NCBI RefSeq assembly: GCF_001649575.2
Contig: NC_051446.1
Span: forward strand, 20,229,344 to 20,293,343
DNA from: Kryptolebias marmoratus
Taxonomy: Eukaryota; Chordata; Actinopteri; Cyprinodontiformes; Rivulidae
Direction of reading: 5' to 3'
Length of the DNA: 64,000 nt
The notes under the pieces are model-generated. The model was given only the letters and a program-made list of their open reading frames with translations, had not been told where the DNA came from and searched no databases. The position numbers were made by a program, and so were the translations under genes. This document shows positions 34,133-47,300 of the stretch, one piece after another (the stretch's first letter is position 1; each line of letters opens with the position of its first letter).

Positions 34133-35483
34133 ATTTTTATATATCATTTTTTCTTTTTTTTTTCTTTTCTTTTTTTACATAGAAAATATCAAACAGTCAT
34201 TAGTAAGAAAAAAAGCATTCTTCATAAAAGTGTGTTCACCTGTAACACGAGATACAAAGAACATACGGACGGAACATGTGACTACACTCGAACGTTGTCT
34301 ATTAGTACAGAGTATTGGAAAAGCAAAGGAAATGCAAAGGAAAAATGTGCATTTAATAAAAAAATGACAATAAGAAAAGTATAAAAGCAACCTATATGTC
34401 GGTACAGGACTGTGTGCGTGTATATACTGTACCAGAGTAATAAAACGCCGTCACGTTCCTGTAAACTGGCTGTTAGGAGCCAAACTGAAACAGGAAACTA
34501 AAGAAATGAACAACTGCTTGTTTGCTGTGGCTCTTTGGACATCGTTTAACTTCACAGAACCAGAAATGCATCCTTTTCAAGTCCTTCCTGACATATTTAT
34601 GAGCAAGCGGAGCCGAGCGGCAGATGTTTGCATGTGAGCACAGTCTGATTCGAGTTTGTTTTTGTGCAGAGAGGGAGGCATAGATCGAACCTTTAAAAAG
34701 CACAAAGTTTACCTTCCAGACAGACGGATGCTTTCTCGATTTCAGCTCGTTTAAGATCTGTGCTCAGTGCCGTCAGGAGAGCTTCTTCAGTCTTGCAAAA
34801 AAAAAAAAAAAGAATTAGTGGCACTTTGTTGAACTTTCTGTTATATTTCTGTAAAGAAGAAAGGCCATCCGATAACCCTCTGATTAGGACAAACACCGCA
34901 GAGCTCTCGCCGTAACTCCGTTTTCTTTTCTTTTTTTTCCCCCGTAGCTGTTTCAAGTCTTGCCAGATTGGCTCAAAGATGCTACACGGAGCATTTCCCT
35001 TCGAGAAAACCCCAGAGGGCTCATCCGTCGCTGCAAAGTACTTTTTTTTTTTTTTTTTTATAGAGAGCAAAAATCACAACGAAAAAAGTCCCGGGAACAT
35101 TTTGACGATTGCAGTTTCACATCATGTCTTTTTGTTTTTTCTTCTAAAAATCAAAACAAACAAACAAAAAAAAAATCAGTGTATGTAGAAAAAGTGAAGT
35201 AAAAAAAAAAAAAAGATTTAAAGTTGCTACCGTGTGGTAAAAGTGTCTGGCACAGTGCACTGGGTGGCAATAAATACAGAATATAAATACTTTACATGAA
35301 CCTGAGCGCAGACTCGTAGCACCATTTTGGAGACGGAGCACCAAAGGGACACGGCAAATCTCTTGATTCACAACTCAGAGACGCCACCATCGTTTTAGGG
35401 CTCTCAGAGCTTTTATAGTGCAAATTAGGAATTCATTCTTCGTTTTTTTTTGTATCTCAACGATGTCCCTTCTGGCCAAAGTC

Positions 35484-35553
35484 TCAGCTGCTGTATTTAA
35501 CGTTGGCGATAATGCAAGGCTTTGGTAGTGTTGGGGGTTGCTTGGGACTCGGC
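35484..35553 (-). CDS. adam12: ADAM12 last coding exon (predicted), stop
   Basis: In-frame continuation [13 protein letters not shown], then IIANVKYSS and TGA. Proline-rich but not clearly alignable with the human end. Acceptor TCTCCAG. Confidence 0.7.
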
Positions 35554-38284
35554 CTGGAGATGAAAAGACAGAGACATAAATATATGTGAGATACAACAGT
35601 TTGTATTTTTTACAACCCCAAATCCAAAAAAGTTGGGTCGCTGTGTAAAGTATAAATTAAAAAAAAAACTTTAAAACTAAAAAATTGTACCCATTTTTTT
35701 TTAAAAAAGGGCAGAAACACATCTTAAAAAGTTAGGACAGGGTGATAAAAGGCTGCAAAAGTAAGAGGAATGTAAAATAAACAGCTGGAGGAGAATTTTT
35801 GCAACAAACTTGTTTTTTTGACAACAGGTCTTTTATAGGACTGGATCCAAAAAGACTCATTTTAGAGGCTGAATATCTCAGAAGTAAAGATGGGCAAAGG
35901 TTCACCAGGCTGCAAGAAAACTGTGTCTAAAAATACGGGAACAGTTTCAGAACAATGCTCACCTGTTGGGGTGTGGGACCGGGCGCCCGGGTCTGGGCAC
36001 ACCTGGTACTGGTGCAGGTCCACGTATAACAGAAGACCCTCGGCCTGCAGAGAGGTCCTGCACCAAAGAGGGACTTCGCACCAGACGGGAGCTCCTGGGG
36101 TTGGCAGGCAGCGGTTTCTGTGGAGGACTGGGTTTCTCCAGCTCCTGCAGAAGCAAATACATATAAACCTAATAATCAAGGATGGCCACAAGAGGGCACT
36201 CACACGCAACCTATTACAGCCGATCTGATCGCTTGCTGTCTCCTTTTAGGCACCTTGGCAACCCCGTTGAGACAACATATGATGGGAAGGGCCATCATGT
36301 GGTTTTAATCTACTTTAGAGAACTAGAGATGCTTCCTGTCCTTTATTCAAATTCACAAACAACACAAAAGAGCCACAAGAGCCCCGGAGCTCCCACTGAC
36401 AGCCAGCGAACGAGCTCCATTCACAACAAAACGTCTGATAAGGTGATTAATCGACGCAAAACGCTTCTGCAGATTCAGCAAAGCAAAGCGGCCTCCCCCA
36501 CCGAAAGAAAATCCCCAAACTCTGAGGGGAAGCTGAGCTCCAGCGCCCCCCAGCAGAGAGCGTTCACCGAAGGTTTATGTCTTCTGTCAACATCTCGAAA
36601 GCTGCCAAACAGCTGCCAGAGATCCTGTCAGAGAAGTCTGCTGCCAAAAGGAATCACTTTCACATTCTGACATCAACTAGGAGCAGCTGAGAGAGCCTTC
36701 TTCTGAAAAACTAAACTGAGCCAGGAGCACCTGGTGAACAGGTGTGACAGTCACCAGTCCTCAGGAAACCACACGCTTACAGATTTTATACCTATTACTT
36801 TGAGGAAATGCACAAAATGCAGCTTGTTAATATCTGTTTGTCAGCAATCTTACGCCAAATATAGTTTTTTACTTATTAAATGCCGTTTCCGAAGAAAGTG
36901 AGGTGGTATGGAAATCTTTTATTTTTACAGCCAGTATAAACTCCAAATAGTCTGTTTGTCTCTAAACTGATTTCATTTGCTGAATGAAATCAGACCTTTA
37001 TTTTAGCCAAGTGACACATTTAAAAAAAGAAAAGTTTGGCAAAGTTTTGACAACTTTTCTGCTCCGTCTCACGACCCTGGGATGAAGGAGACCACGACTT
37101 GATGAAGAGGCTCGGGTCTTGTTTTGTCTTCCACTTCTTGTAAAAGTTGTCTTAAGAGTATTGAAAAGAACAGAATTGTTGCATTTCATAATCCTCCACA
37201 CATTTTCCAGGAGGATCTTATTCCACAGCTATAATTTGAAACGTCTGTTAAAGTACACCGTCCTGTTAAAGAAAGGAAGAACATTTGTGTAAAATTTATT
37301 GTTTTAAAGGCAGTCGATGTCGCTGCAAAATCTAAATGCACCTTTGTGCAATAAAAGGAACATTTTAGGAGTTTTTTTTTCCTTTTTCTGAGCTTGATAA
37401 GTGTCTGAAGGCCAAAATGCCCTCAGGTCTGAAAATGTCTCATTTCATCTTCAGGCTGGAGGAGAAGAAATGTCATCTCATCATCTTTATCTCCTCTCAA
37501 CCTTACCTTCAAATCATGATGCATTCACTGCACCTCGTGAGTGGCAAATTCAACCTTGTGGTTTGTTTGCTTTGAAGCAAACTCGCAAACTTTAGTCTCA
37601 GTAAAAATAAAAGTCTTGGAAGTGAAAATCCTGTTTTGTCTCTGCGTACACCGTCACCAGAAGTTGAAAACCTTCTGCTGCCCTTATGAGTCTCAGTTCT
37701 TCACATAAACAAATAAAATTGTAAAGAAAACAAAAATGAATGTATTAATGTTGAAATTATTCAGCAATGAAGTCTTTTAAAGACCCTAAAAGACAAAAGC
37801 ACGACTGTAATATCGTTATCAAATGTCCAAAACCAAACTTCACATCTAGAAACTTTGATGGTCGCCTTTCTTCACGTGATGTTCATTCCAAATGTTAATT
37901 AACTTTTACTAAAGCCAAGGGGACATTTTCAGATAGCTCCTTTTTTATTTATGACCAACACTTTAAAACTTTAAGGTTGAAAAAAAAGCAGCTAAGTGAG
38001 GCTGGAACCAGGCAGAGCCAGACTTGTAAAATGCATTTTCCATCTATAAGTAAAACACTGATCAGTTTGTCTCATTTTGCTCTTTTTGTTTGGTTCCCTC
38101 TGCCACAGAGAGGGTAAAATCAAACCAAATAAAAGTCGAAGTCTTTGAGGATCACAGAGTTGGAGATTTACCTCCAAAAATCTCTAACTTTCTCTTTCCT
38201 CCAACCTTTACAGCCTGGAAGGCCATAACTAAAGTCTGCCGTGGCTGTGGCAGCAGGTTTACTACTGTGTGATATTTAGAGCCA

Positions 38285-38336
<52 letters not shown>

Positions 38337-41300
38337 GTCTGGCTCCATTTTCATTATTTATGTGGCGTTTTGTGTTGCAGATTCAACGTCACGCCTGGAT
38401 GCCAGCAGCTCCTGGTTTACCCTGGTTAGTTTCAACAAGACTAAAAGTTTTATAGGACGCAAAAGTGCCGTGAAAACAATCAACATCAAAACACCAGCCT
38501 GAAAGCGGGAGCAGGGCGCCGTGGTTCCTCTGGTTAGGTGTCACGGGCTGCGAAGGCGGTTAAAAGCCTCTCCAGACGAATTACAGTAACATCGTCAAAT
38601 AAAACCGAGGGAACAGGAGACTCACTCACCATCACCATCCTGCAGGAGTTATGGTGTGACACGCTGCGAAACGACGCTCCCCTGGGCGCCGCGTGGATGT
38701 GAGGGGGAGGGGCTCGGTGAGGCGGAGGGGCCGGGGGCCTCGGCTGCCGGGGCCCGGGGGAGAGGGACAGCGTGAGGGACAGGGGGACCGGGTGGCTGAG
38801 GTGAACCGGAGGGCACTGGGGGAGTCTGCGCAGGCTGTGAGCGGGGTACGGAGCCTGCGGGGGCCCCGCCTCGGCCCCCCGGTGAGGAGACTGCAGAAAG
38901 ACAAAAGCCAGTTGGTCAAACCGTCTGAGCTCTTTCAGAAAACCATCCTGTTCACCTCCTCCTCCTGACGCTGTCAGTAAATCCATCACTCAGAATTACC
39001 CCAATCCTCCACCGGTAACTAATTAAAGACCTAAACTGTCCCTTAGGCGTCCGTTTGGCCTAATTCTAAAATGGACGCAGCTAACGGGCCACACACACTC
39101 CCATTTAGAGAGGGTTGACATTAATTTAAGCCAAAATATCTGGCTGCTTCCTATTTAGCCCACACCAGATGTGAGCAGCTTATTACACTCATCTCCCAAC
39201 TGGAAAATGACCTCACCTGCACTGCGCTCACATCAAACAGCCCTTACATCTTTTCTCCTCTTGCCAAATGAAAAGCACATGCTGCTAACTGAAAATATCA
39301 ACCTCATGCTAATACAGACGAGCCCGCCTCACTCCTGTGGCACCCTGCAACCCCTCTGACCCAGCTTCTTTCATCCCCCAGCAAACCTACACCGGTCGGA
39401 TCGCTTCCTATTACAAATAATGTCAAGGCAGTAATGCGCTGGTTAAGGCACACGGCGACGGGGCCACACAAGCCATTACAGCAAAAACGAGCTCTCTGTC
39501 TTGCAATTATTAGCGACAAAATTGCTTTAGGTGTCAACTGAGCAGCTCCGTCAACATTATTCATGCGGCCAACATGCAGATAAATCAATTTCTCTCTGAA
39601 ACAGGCAACTGTTAATGACAAGAAATGCATTCAAGTGTCCTGAGCCCTCCCCGACTCCATTACCATCGCCTCCTCCACCCGTCCACGTTCAGAGGGACGG
39701 CTTAATTGGATTTGAATGAGCTGCCATTTGTGTGAAAACAACACATCCATCCGGCCAAGAACGACTTGTGAGAGCGGCTGCGGCAGAGCTCGTCTGCTGC
39801 TCAACCTCCTTTTGTTCGTCTCCGTTTGCAGATACCGACAGTTTGCGTGTCCGTCAGACGGACAGTCAGACTCAGACGTGCAATCTGCTGTAGTGACCTT
39901 GAAGATGGTGGCACTGTGCGGCAGCGGCAGCGCCGGTCGGGATGGAGATGTTGCGCTCGCTGTGGATGGAGGTTTAGGAGCTGATGGTCCGGTGATCGCA
40001 GCCGCTTCTGATCTGTTACACAAAACGAGAAGGGAAACATTTATATTTAGCCATTTTATTCTTCTGATCCAAGAGTTAAAACAAATAAACTATTGGGTAC
40101 AGGGTAGCTAAAATCTAAAGTAGCAGAAGGCTAGCTAAAAGCTAAAAGTAGCAAAAAGCTAACTAAAAAGTAAAAGTAGCAGAAGAGGACAATATTAGAA
40201 CAAGTTTGCTGAAGCAGATTTGGAAGAGAACAAGGTTTCTGAAGGAACTGAAGAGATCTGAGTACTTTTTTTTTGTAAATAAAGTTAATAATTTTAAGTA
40301 TAAAAGTTACAAAAGTCAGCAGCCATCTCCTAAATGCAGCAAACAAAAAAATTAAAAACAGGAAAACAGTAGTGTTAATGTTGAACAAATAAATATTTCC
40401 TTGCTCAATAATATCTTTTGCACACATAATATTTACAAAAAAAAAGAAGTGCTGCATGGAAAAGAAAAGACCATTTCTTTTTACAAATGACTTCATTCTA
40501 ACCTGAGCTTCCCGATGGGGTTCTTTTTGCCGGTGAAGAGCAGACCCATCAGGGTCTTCCTCTTGATGCAGACGATCAGAGCAGCTACCAGCACAGTGAG
40601 GAGAGACACCAGGACGCCCACCGTCACCTTCCTGCTGTCTGCTCAGAAGAAAAAGGCCATTTTCAGAACGGTCCTCTCTTTGTTTTGCTGTCTGCAGTTT
40701 TCTGTAAGCTTTTGTGGAATGATTTTAGTAAATAGTGCACATGTTTGCCTCCTTTAACGCTTCCACTCAGGAGTTAGGCTGCTTTTATTATAAAAACAGT
40801 TACAGAGGTGGACAAAATGGAATTTGGAAAACTTAAGAACTTTATTAGCATCATATTATTATTACTAGGTCATTGTTATAAGGTTTGATGAAAAAGAAGG
40901 AATAGAATGAGGAGGCTTGTACAGCATCTATTAAGATTGATGGTTTTAATGTATTGGCTGATTAGGGTTTGTTACAACACTAAACGGACTATAATGCAAC
41001 AACTAAGTGGTTTGATTGTGTTTCCTGTTAGCTTACCTGCAAGTCTGATGGGGCCGCTGTCCACACTTCCTCCAAAACCTGCCTTGTCGCAGAAAGGAGG
41101 CCCCCAGTGAGCCTCGCAGTGACAGTTCTTGTTGTTGTTGCACACCTGCAGCGTGATAAAAGGACAAGAAGCGTCACTCCGCACCTTTATAATGCAAAGC
41201 AAGATTCAAAAGGCCAGCAAAAAGGGACGTTTATGAACTTGTAGGGTAAATTTAATATAAATTTTTATTCCAAAGTGGCTAAAATTCGAAATGCCTCTTT

Positions 41301-44300
41301 GTTTAAACCCAATAACTCGTTTAAACAAAGTTGTCGTGTTAAACAAGATGTTTTGGGTATTTCTGACTGAGAAGTTTAAAAATATTTCTACATAAGCGAA
41401 TCAAGATGTCCGATACGAAAAACAAAGCAGACCCTGTCCTTTAATGCTGCTTTTTTAACAGTCTCACCCTCTTGTCTTCCTGTTGTGCAGAAGCAGCAAA
41501 GTCTTGAAGGATTCCCTGCCTGGGTAATTCGGAACAGGTGATCGCTTCTCTTTGGAGCGACATCTTGATCTAATCTCTGCATGCAGGGGTGCCCCCTTTC
41601 CTGCAGGAGCCACATCCTTTTTTTTCAGGCCTTTAAACATCCCTTAGCGTTTTATAGTTGCGTCCTGACTGGAACTGCACGAGCGAATATGACCCCCTAA
41701 TAACTGGTGATGTTTCATTTTAAGGGGCAGTCACAACCGTTTCTTCGATTTGTGCGATGAAGGAACGACTTAACCAGTTAAAACCCAAACCTCTGGGACC
41801 GGTTAGAGATTTTAATACCACTAAGCTGCATAACTCGTCTCAAATAGGACCACCCATAGAAATGAGAAAAAATTCTGAATCTAAATCCTAAAGCTGTGTG
41901 TCTTTGCATTTCTCCAAACTAAATTTGGCTAACAAATTTTAATACAGGTTTTATGACAAGAATGGCAGCCTGAGTGTATGATGAATGGCACCTAGAGTTG
42001 AACACAAATGAGATCATTATATCTAATTGATTGATCCTTTCAACGCTCGCAGTGATTTATTGCGAGGCTTCACCATTTATTCCCCGACCGTCGTACAATA
42101 AACTGAATTCTGAGCAGGCTGCAGCTTCAGGAGCTTCTGCCAGGTAGAAACGGGGCATTAACCGGGCCGAGATGTGTGTCTGAAATACGACGGCGAGGTG
42201 CCGTACTTACCCCTCGACCGCTGCACTTGGCCGCACACTCGTGCACATTAAAGACGCTGACGTTCTGGCACTGACGGTTCAGACACATCTGAGGCAGACA
42301 AAGACATTAAAAATTGACAGGGGGAGCTCAAAGAGCACACTGGCGAAAAAAAAACCAACCCAAAAAACCTAAATCCTTTAATTTTTTAAGGGAAGAAGAA
42401 CAGCGGCATCCACTTTGGCATTTCTTCTAAATATCCTCTATGGCTGTAAATCAGAATTGAATTAAATGTAATTAAAATACATCAAATCTGATCCTTTAAA
42501 AGTTACAGTATAGCCCCCTTAAAGGCACCACACCCAAACAGAGCTAAATGTGAGGGAGAACAGCAGCTGGCACAGAGAGCAATGGAGGAAGAAGGAAGAG
42601 GCTGGATCTTTCATTTGGGTGGAGGTTTATAAAGAAGTAAATTAGTGTAATTGGAGTAAGTGAATCAGTGAAGTGACCTCCTGCTGAAACTGATGACCAC
42701 TGGGAGATGCCAAATAGACTGAATAATGGCGAGTCTATAAAGTGTCCGAGCCCGTGCAAGAATAAACCACAATGAGAAAATCCTTAACATCTTAGTCATG
42801 CCCTTTCACTTATTCCACCCTTATTTTAAGCAAATCCATTTATACTTTGTTTTCACGCAGTAACGGTGTAGCGGATACAAAGTGAAGGTTTAAGAAATGA
42901 AAGAATAAAACAGTTGCAGGCATGCTCTGCGACAAAGATGTGGCTCGAGGGCCAGAAGTGGACTTTGAGCCATCGCCATCCAGCTCTTAATAAAAAACAA
43001 AGCAACTTAAAATAAATCCTTGAAAACTTGGGTTTTAGTAAAAAAAAAGACTGTACAACCTCTGTACATGTTTCAGCAAAAGTCTCTCATCTTGTTCATG
43101 ACTAAAAAAAGCTTTAAGCTTAGGAAGGTCTGTAGTTGTGCCGACTGAAGATTGAAGCTTAAAAAATAAATAAAAAAATACTCTAGATGTTGTTTTTTTT
43201 ATCAAGAGCTGACATTTGATTTTATTGTCACATTTAACTTAACTTCTGGTATGTTTGTTATGCAAAGAGAGATTTGCTGTGTTTTGATCAAGTATGCTAA
43301 CTTTGCTACAAACATATTAGCATGAAAAAGGCGGGAAAAGTTCTAAAAGTGTTTCTCAAAATATCTGCAAAGAGAAACATTTTTTTTTATTTTAACAAAG
43401 CTGTCAACTATCACCAAATCAGCAATGACCTGTGGATGGTTGACAGCTTTGCTGGCTGATTTGTGGATGGCTGGTGTTTCCAGCGCTGTGAGGATTTTAC
43501 TTTGTAGTTCAACGAAGGTCTCAAAAATTGACAGCTGGGAGATTTGTTTGAACAATCATACTACAGTTTCACATGGTTCGGATAGTCTTGCAGGATGAAT
43601 TTCCCTCCGAGAGTTGCAACAATGATGCTTATATTTTTACATTATCTCTAAGGCAGTGATTGGACACAGTTGGACACATTCCACGTAGACACTGTCTTCA
43701 CAAACAAGCAAGTTTTCATAACACTGGCAGACATTCTGACCCTGAACAAAGTTCCTCTGGGTCACTGTGACACTGATAATCATGACTTTTTAATTTTATT
43801 TGCAAATCTCAGCCTCTGCAATAACAAGTTTAAATACCCCAAATGTCATGTATTTACTTTCTTGCACTTTCTTGCAGTGGGTAACTAGATTACTGAGATT
43901 GAGCCATTGCTTACAGTTTACTATATATATTCTTTATTTCCTCAGAAATATCCTATGCTCATTACATAATAAACTTCATCGAATACAGTACAATGATTAG
44001 ACGTTGATATGTCCTGTTTTTTTTAAATTAAAAGTTTATTTACTCACGGTTGTCTTGCAATTGACTGAAAATACTCGTCTCTAGTTTCTCTGAATTATTG
44101 TACTATATAAATGTAATAAAACCTAAGAAGCAACATTATCCCAGAAAGTACCTTAAAATTGCCCTGTATTGTACTGATGTATTGTTCTCAAGCTTTAGCT
44201 CTCACCATTCCATCCCCGCACTTCGTCCCCGTCAGAACCAGGCCGGGATCGGGCATGTCATCACCCAAGTAGACATGTGTACCTCGGCACAGTATCCTTC

Positions 44301-47300
44301 CGCCTTCTTGCAGGGGTATATTTGTTTCTATGGAAACAGCGTTGGTGCCAATTACTGGGCGGTTCGCTCCTCCTTGACACTGGATTTTGCCACATTTAGC
44401 ATCTCTGTATACACAGCGGACAAGGACAGGGAAAACAATTGAGCAACACAGTTTCATGTCACTGTTTTCTCTTGTTATAACTTCCCTTGCTGCTGCTGCC
44501 CAATTAAACGGACAGACAAACTGCCATTTTAGGACCAGAGCCATTTCAGTGATGGACCTAGCTGCATTAAAAGACCATGTATTCCTCAATTATGGCTGCA
44601 AATAATAATCACTTCCATTGCTAAACGTGACAGCTATTTTTCTAACAGTGATTCAGATCTAAAAGCTTTTCTCATGTGCTGATTTCTGTGGGAGCATTAG
44701 TTCTTACCGTGCTTCACATTTGGCAAAAGAGCCTTTTGAATCCTTGCCACAGTTGCCATAAGGGTCTCCTGCTAAGTTGACCCTTTCAAAGCAGATCCCT
44801 GGAGCTGGCTTGGCTCCTGCAAGAAACAATATAAAAACACCTTCAAAAGCTCGCAACTATTTCTGAACCACTCGTAGTCGAGCTGGACCAGAGAGGAGGC
44901 TTTCTACGCACCTTTGCCCCACAGAGTGATGCACTGCTGCTCGTGGGTCTGGCATATGCCATTATAACAGTAGCCGTCCACATTGTGGCAGGAGTGGCCA
45001 TCGTGTAGGTAGACGTTGGTGGGGCAGTGGGGGCTACCGCCGGTGCAAAACTCGGGCAGGTCGCAGGAGTTACTGGACTCACGGCACGGGGTTCCTGCTG
45101 GCTTCAGCTGCACACAAATGGCTGATTAAAACTCAAAGCTCAGCTTGGACAGATGATACGGTGAGCTCTGGAGGACTATCAAACAAATATCATTGAAACA
45201 AATGCTCAAATATTACCATCAGTGTACATATTACCTGGCAGTCCTGACAGCAGTGTCCATGGGCACAGACAGCATCTCCTTTCAGGGTGCAGGTAGTAGC
45301 ATTGCAGCAAGGATTCATGCATTCCTGCAAACACAATTTTTGAAATAAAAACCCAAAGGAAATGTAAGTAAATGAAAGCTAAAGGGTGGGAAAAAAAAAC
45401 CCAGCTACGCACAAGAAGATCATATTTCACGTCAGAGGAAGAGCTTAGACTTTCTTATCAGAGGGGAAGCAGCCCTGGCAGGACTGTACTCTGAAGGGTG
45501 GAGGAGGGTGTCTTTAAAATAATGCTTCTATAAGACTTGATTATTATGCAAATGAACAGAAAAAAGTGCAAAAAACTGAAACGATGTATAACATCTAAAA
45601 AAAATAAAAGACCAATATTAACTGAAATAACTTATTTTATTAAAATAAAAATGTTAATAAAACTAAACTAACACAGACAAATACAAGCTGAAAACAATAT
45701 AAATCTCAAGCTATCACTTTAGATAGTATCTGACCACAAACAAATAAACACAGAACAAAAAATGAGGAAAATTTGGGTTTGGTAAATTTTTTATTTGTTG
45801 TATCAATGCTTCTGGGCGATAAATCTTATATTATTGAAAAGCCTGTTTATTTCCCCTTAAATGGTGCCACATTCGTTAGTAAATGCAGCAGAGTTCAGTA
45901 TGTGGGTTGCACCCATGAAAAACTTGCTAAATCTGTTCTGCCAAACAACTTATTCTGCCATTGACAGCCCACGTACTCAACTCTGCTGCTCAAGCCACAA
46001 AAGCGTTTTCCTAACAAATGTGACACCATTTAAGGGGAAATAAACAGGCTCTCCAAAGGTCTAAGATTTACTGCCAAGAAATATTGTTATAACAAATAAA
46101 TAAGCAACTAAACTCAAATTTTCTTAGTTTGTGTGATAAGTTTATTTGCTATTTTAAGAGCGGCATACAGAGACAGAATCATTCAGGTTTCAGAGAGGTG
46201 AAACTATCACAGTCATTGTTATTATAGCATAAATCCAACTCTTTCAAACTGAACCATTTTTTAAAATACTAATATATCATCAGTCTGCACAAGTTTAAAC
46301 AGTTTTTAATAATCTATAAATAAACCAACATATTTTGTTTACAATAGGTCACTCATGCTGATGGAAAACAAGACTATTAGTTTGCCTTTTGCTATAATGT
46401 AATATTCTTCAAATTGGCAAAAAAGAAAAACTATCTTATTAGCTAAATATTGGTATCACATTTTCCAATTAAGGTTCTTAATTGCCCACTTATTTCTTAT
46501 TATCTCAAGTCAAGATATAAACGGAATACCTCACATTTTTTAAATTACATTAAAAGACGTCTGATAAGTTCATTTGTTTCAGGATAGAACAAATTTAATC
46601 AATAAAACTAACATATGAAGACGTTCCTGAATCAGTCTTTCTGCAGTGCGGCGAGGGATGAGCCGTATCTGCAACACACCTCTATAACGTAACATTTTTT
46701 TATCACACTCCGGTAGAACATCTGTTTTATGTTAGCTGTTATCATGATCCATGCACTGAACCAATCAGCAGCTCTCTGCCTCCTGATGCCGACGGACGAC
46801 AGAATTTAATCAAGTCTCGCCGGATAAGATTCAGTGTGTCGGTGTTTGTGAGTCTGCTCGTGCACATACAGTTAGGATGAAAGATTATTAGCTGATGGTT
46901 GCCTTTTTTTGTATACCGCAGTCTCAAGGAAAAAAAGCTCAATAAAAACATCCGTTCATGTGCAGAAAAAAAAAGTCTTTACTGGGCTGTGAGCTTTCCA
47001 AGAGACACTTCAGTCAAAGTGGTCATGAAATGGCTAACAAAAAGCAATATCAGCAAATTTGGATTGGCTAATCTAGAGTTTAAGTTCAGAATTATGAAAG
47101 CTGGCTCCTTTCAGCGTCAAATGTGTGGAGATCGTCATCAACGAGGAATACGCCAGAATCCCAGCGGAGATAACAACAAAAAAAAAAACAGACAAATATA
47201 AAAGTGGGACTGTTATGAGGTCAAACTGACTCAATGATTACAGTGAAAGAACATGGCTCAGTCTGCGTGTGGTGTATCTGAAAAATCAACAGAAATGGTG

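Noticed and set aside
38693..38968. Plus-strand ORF over the GC-rich block
   Set aside because: It is the antisense shadow of the proline-rich ADAM12 tail exon.
40131..40496. Hydrophobic 121-codon minus-strand ORF
   Set aside because: AT-rich intron sequence read through poly-T; no domain.
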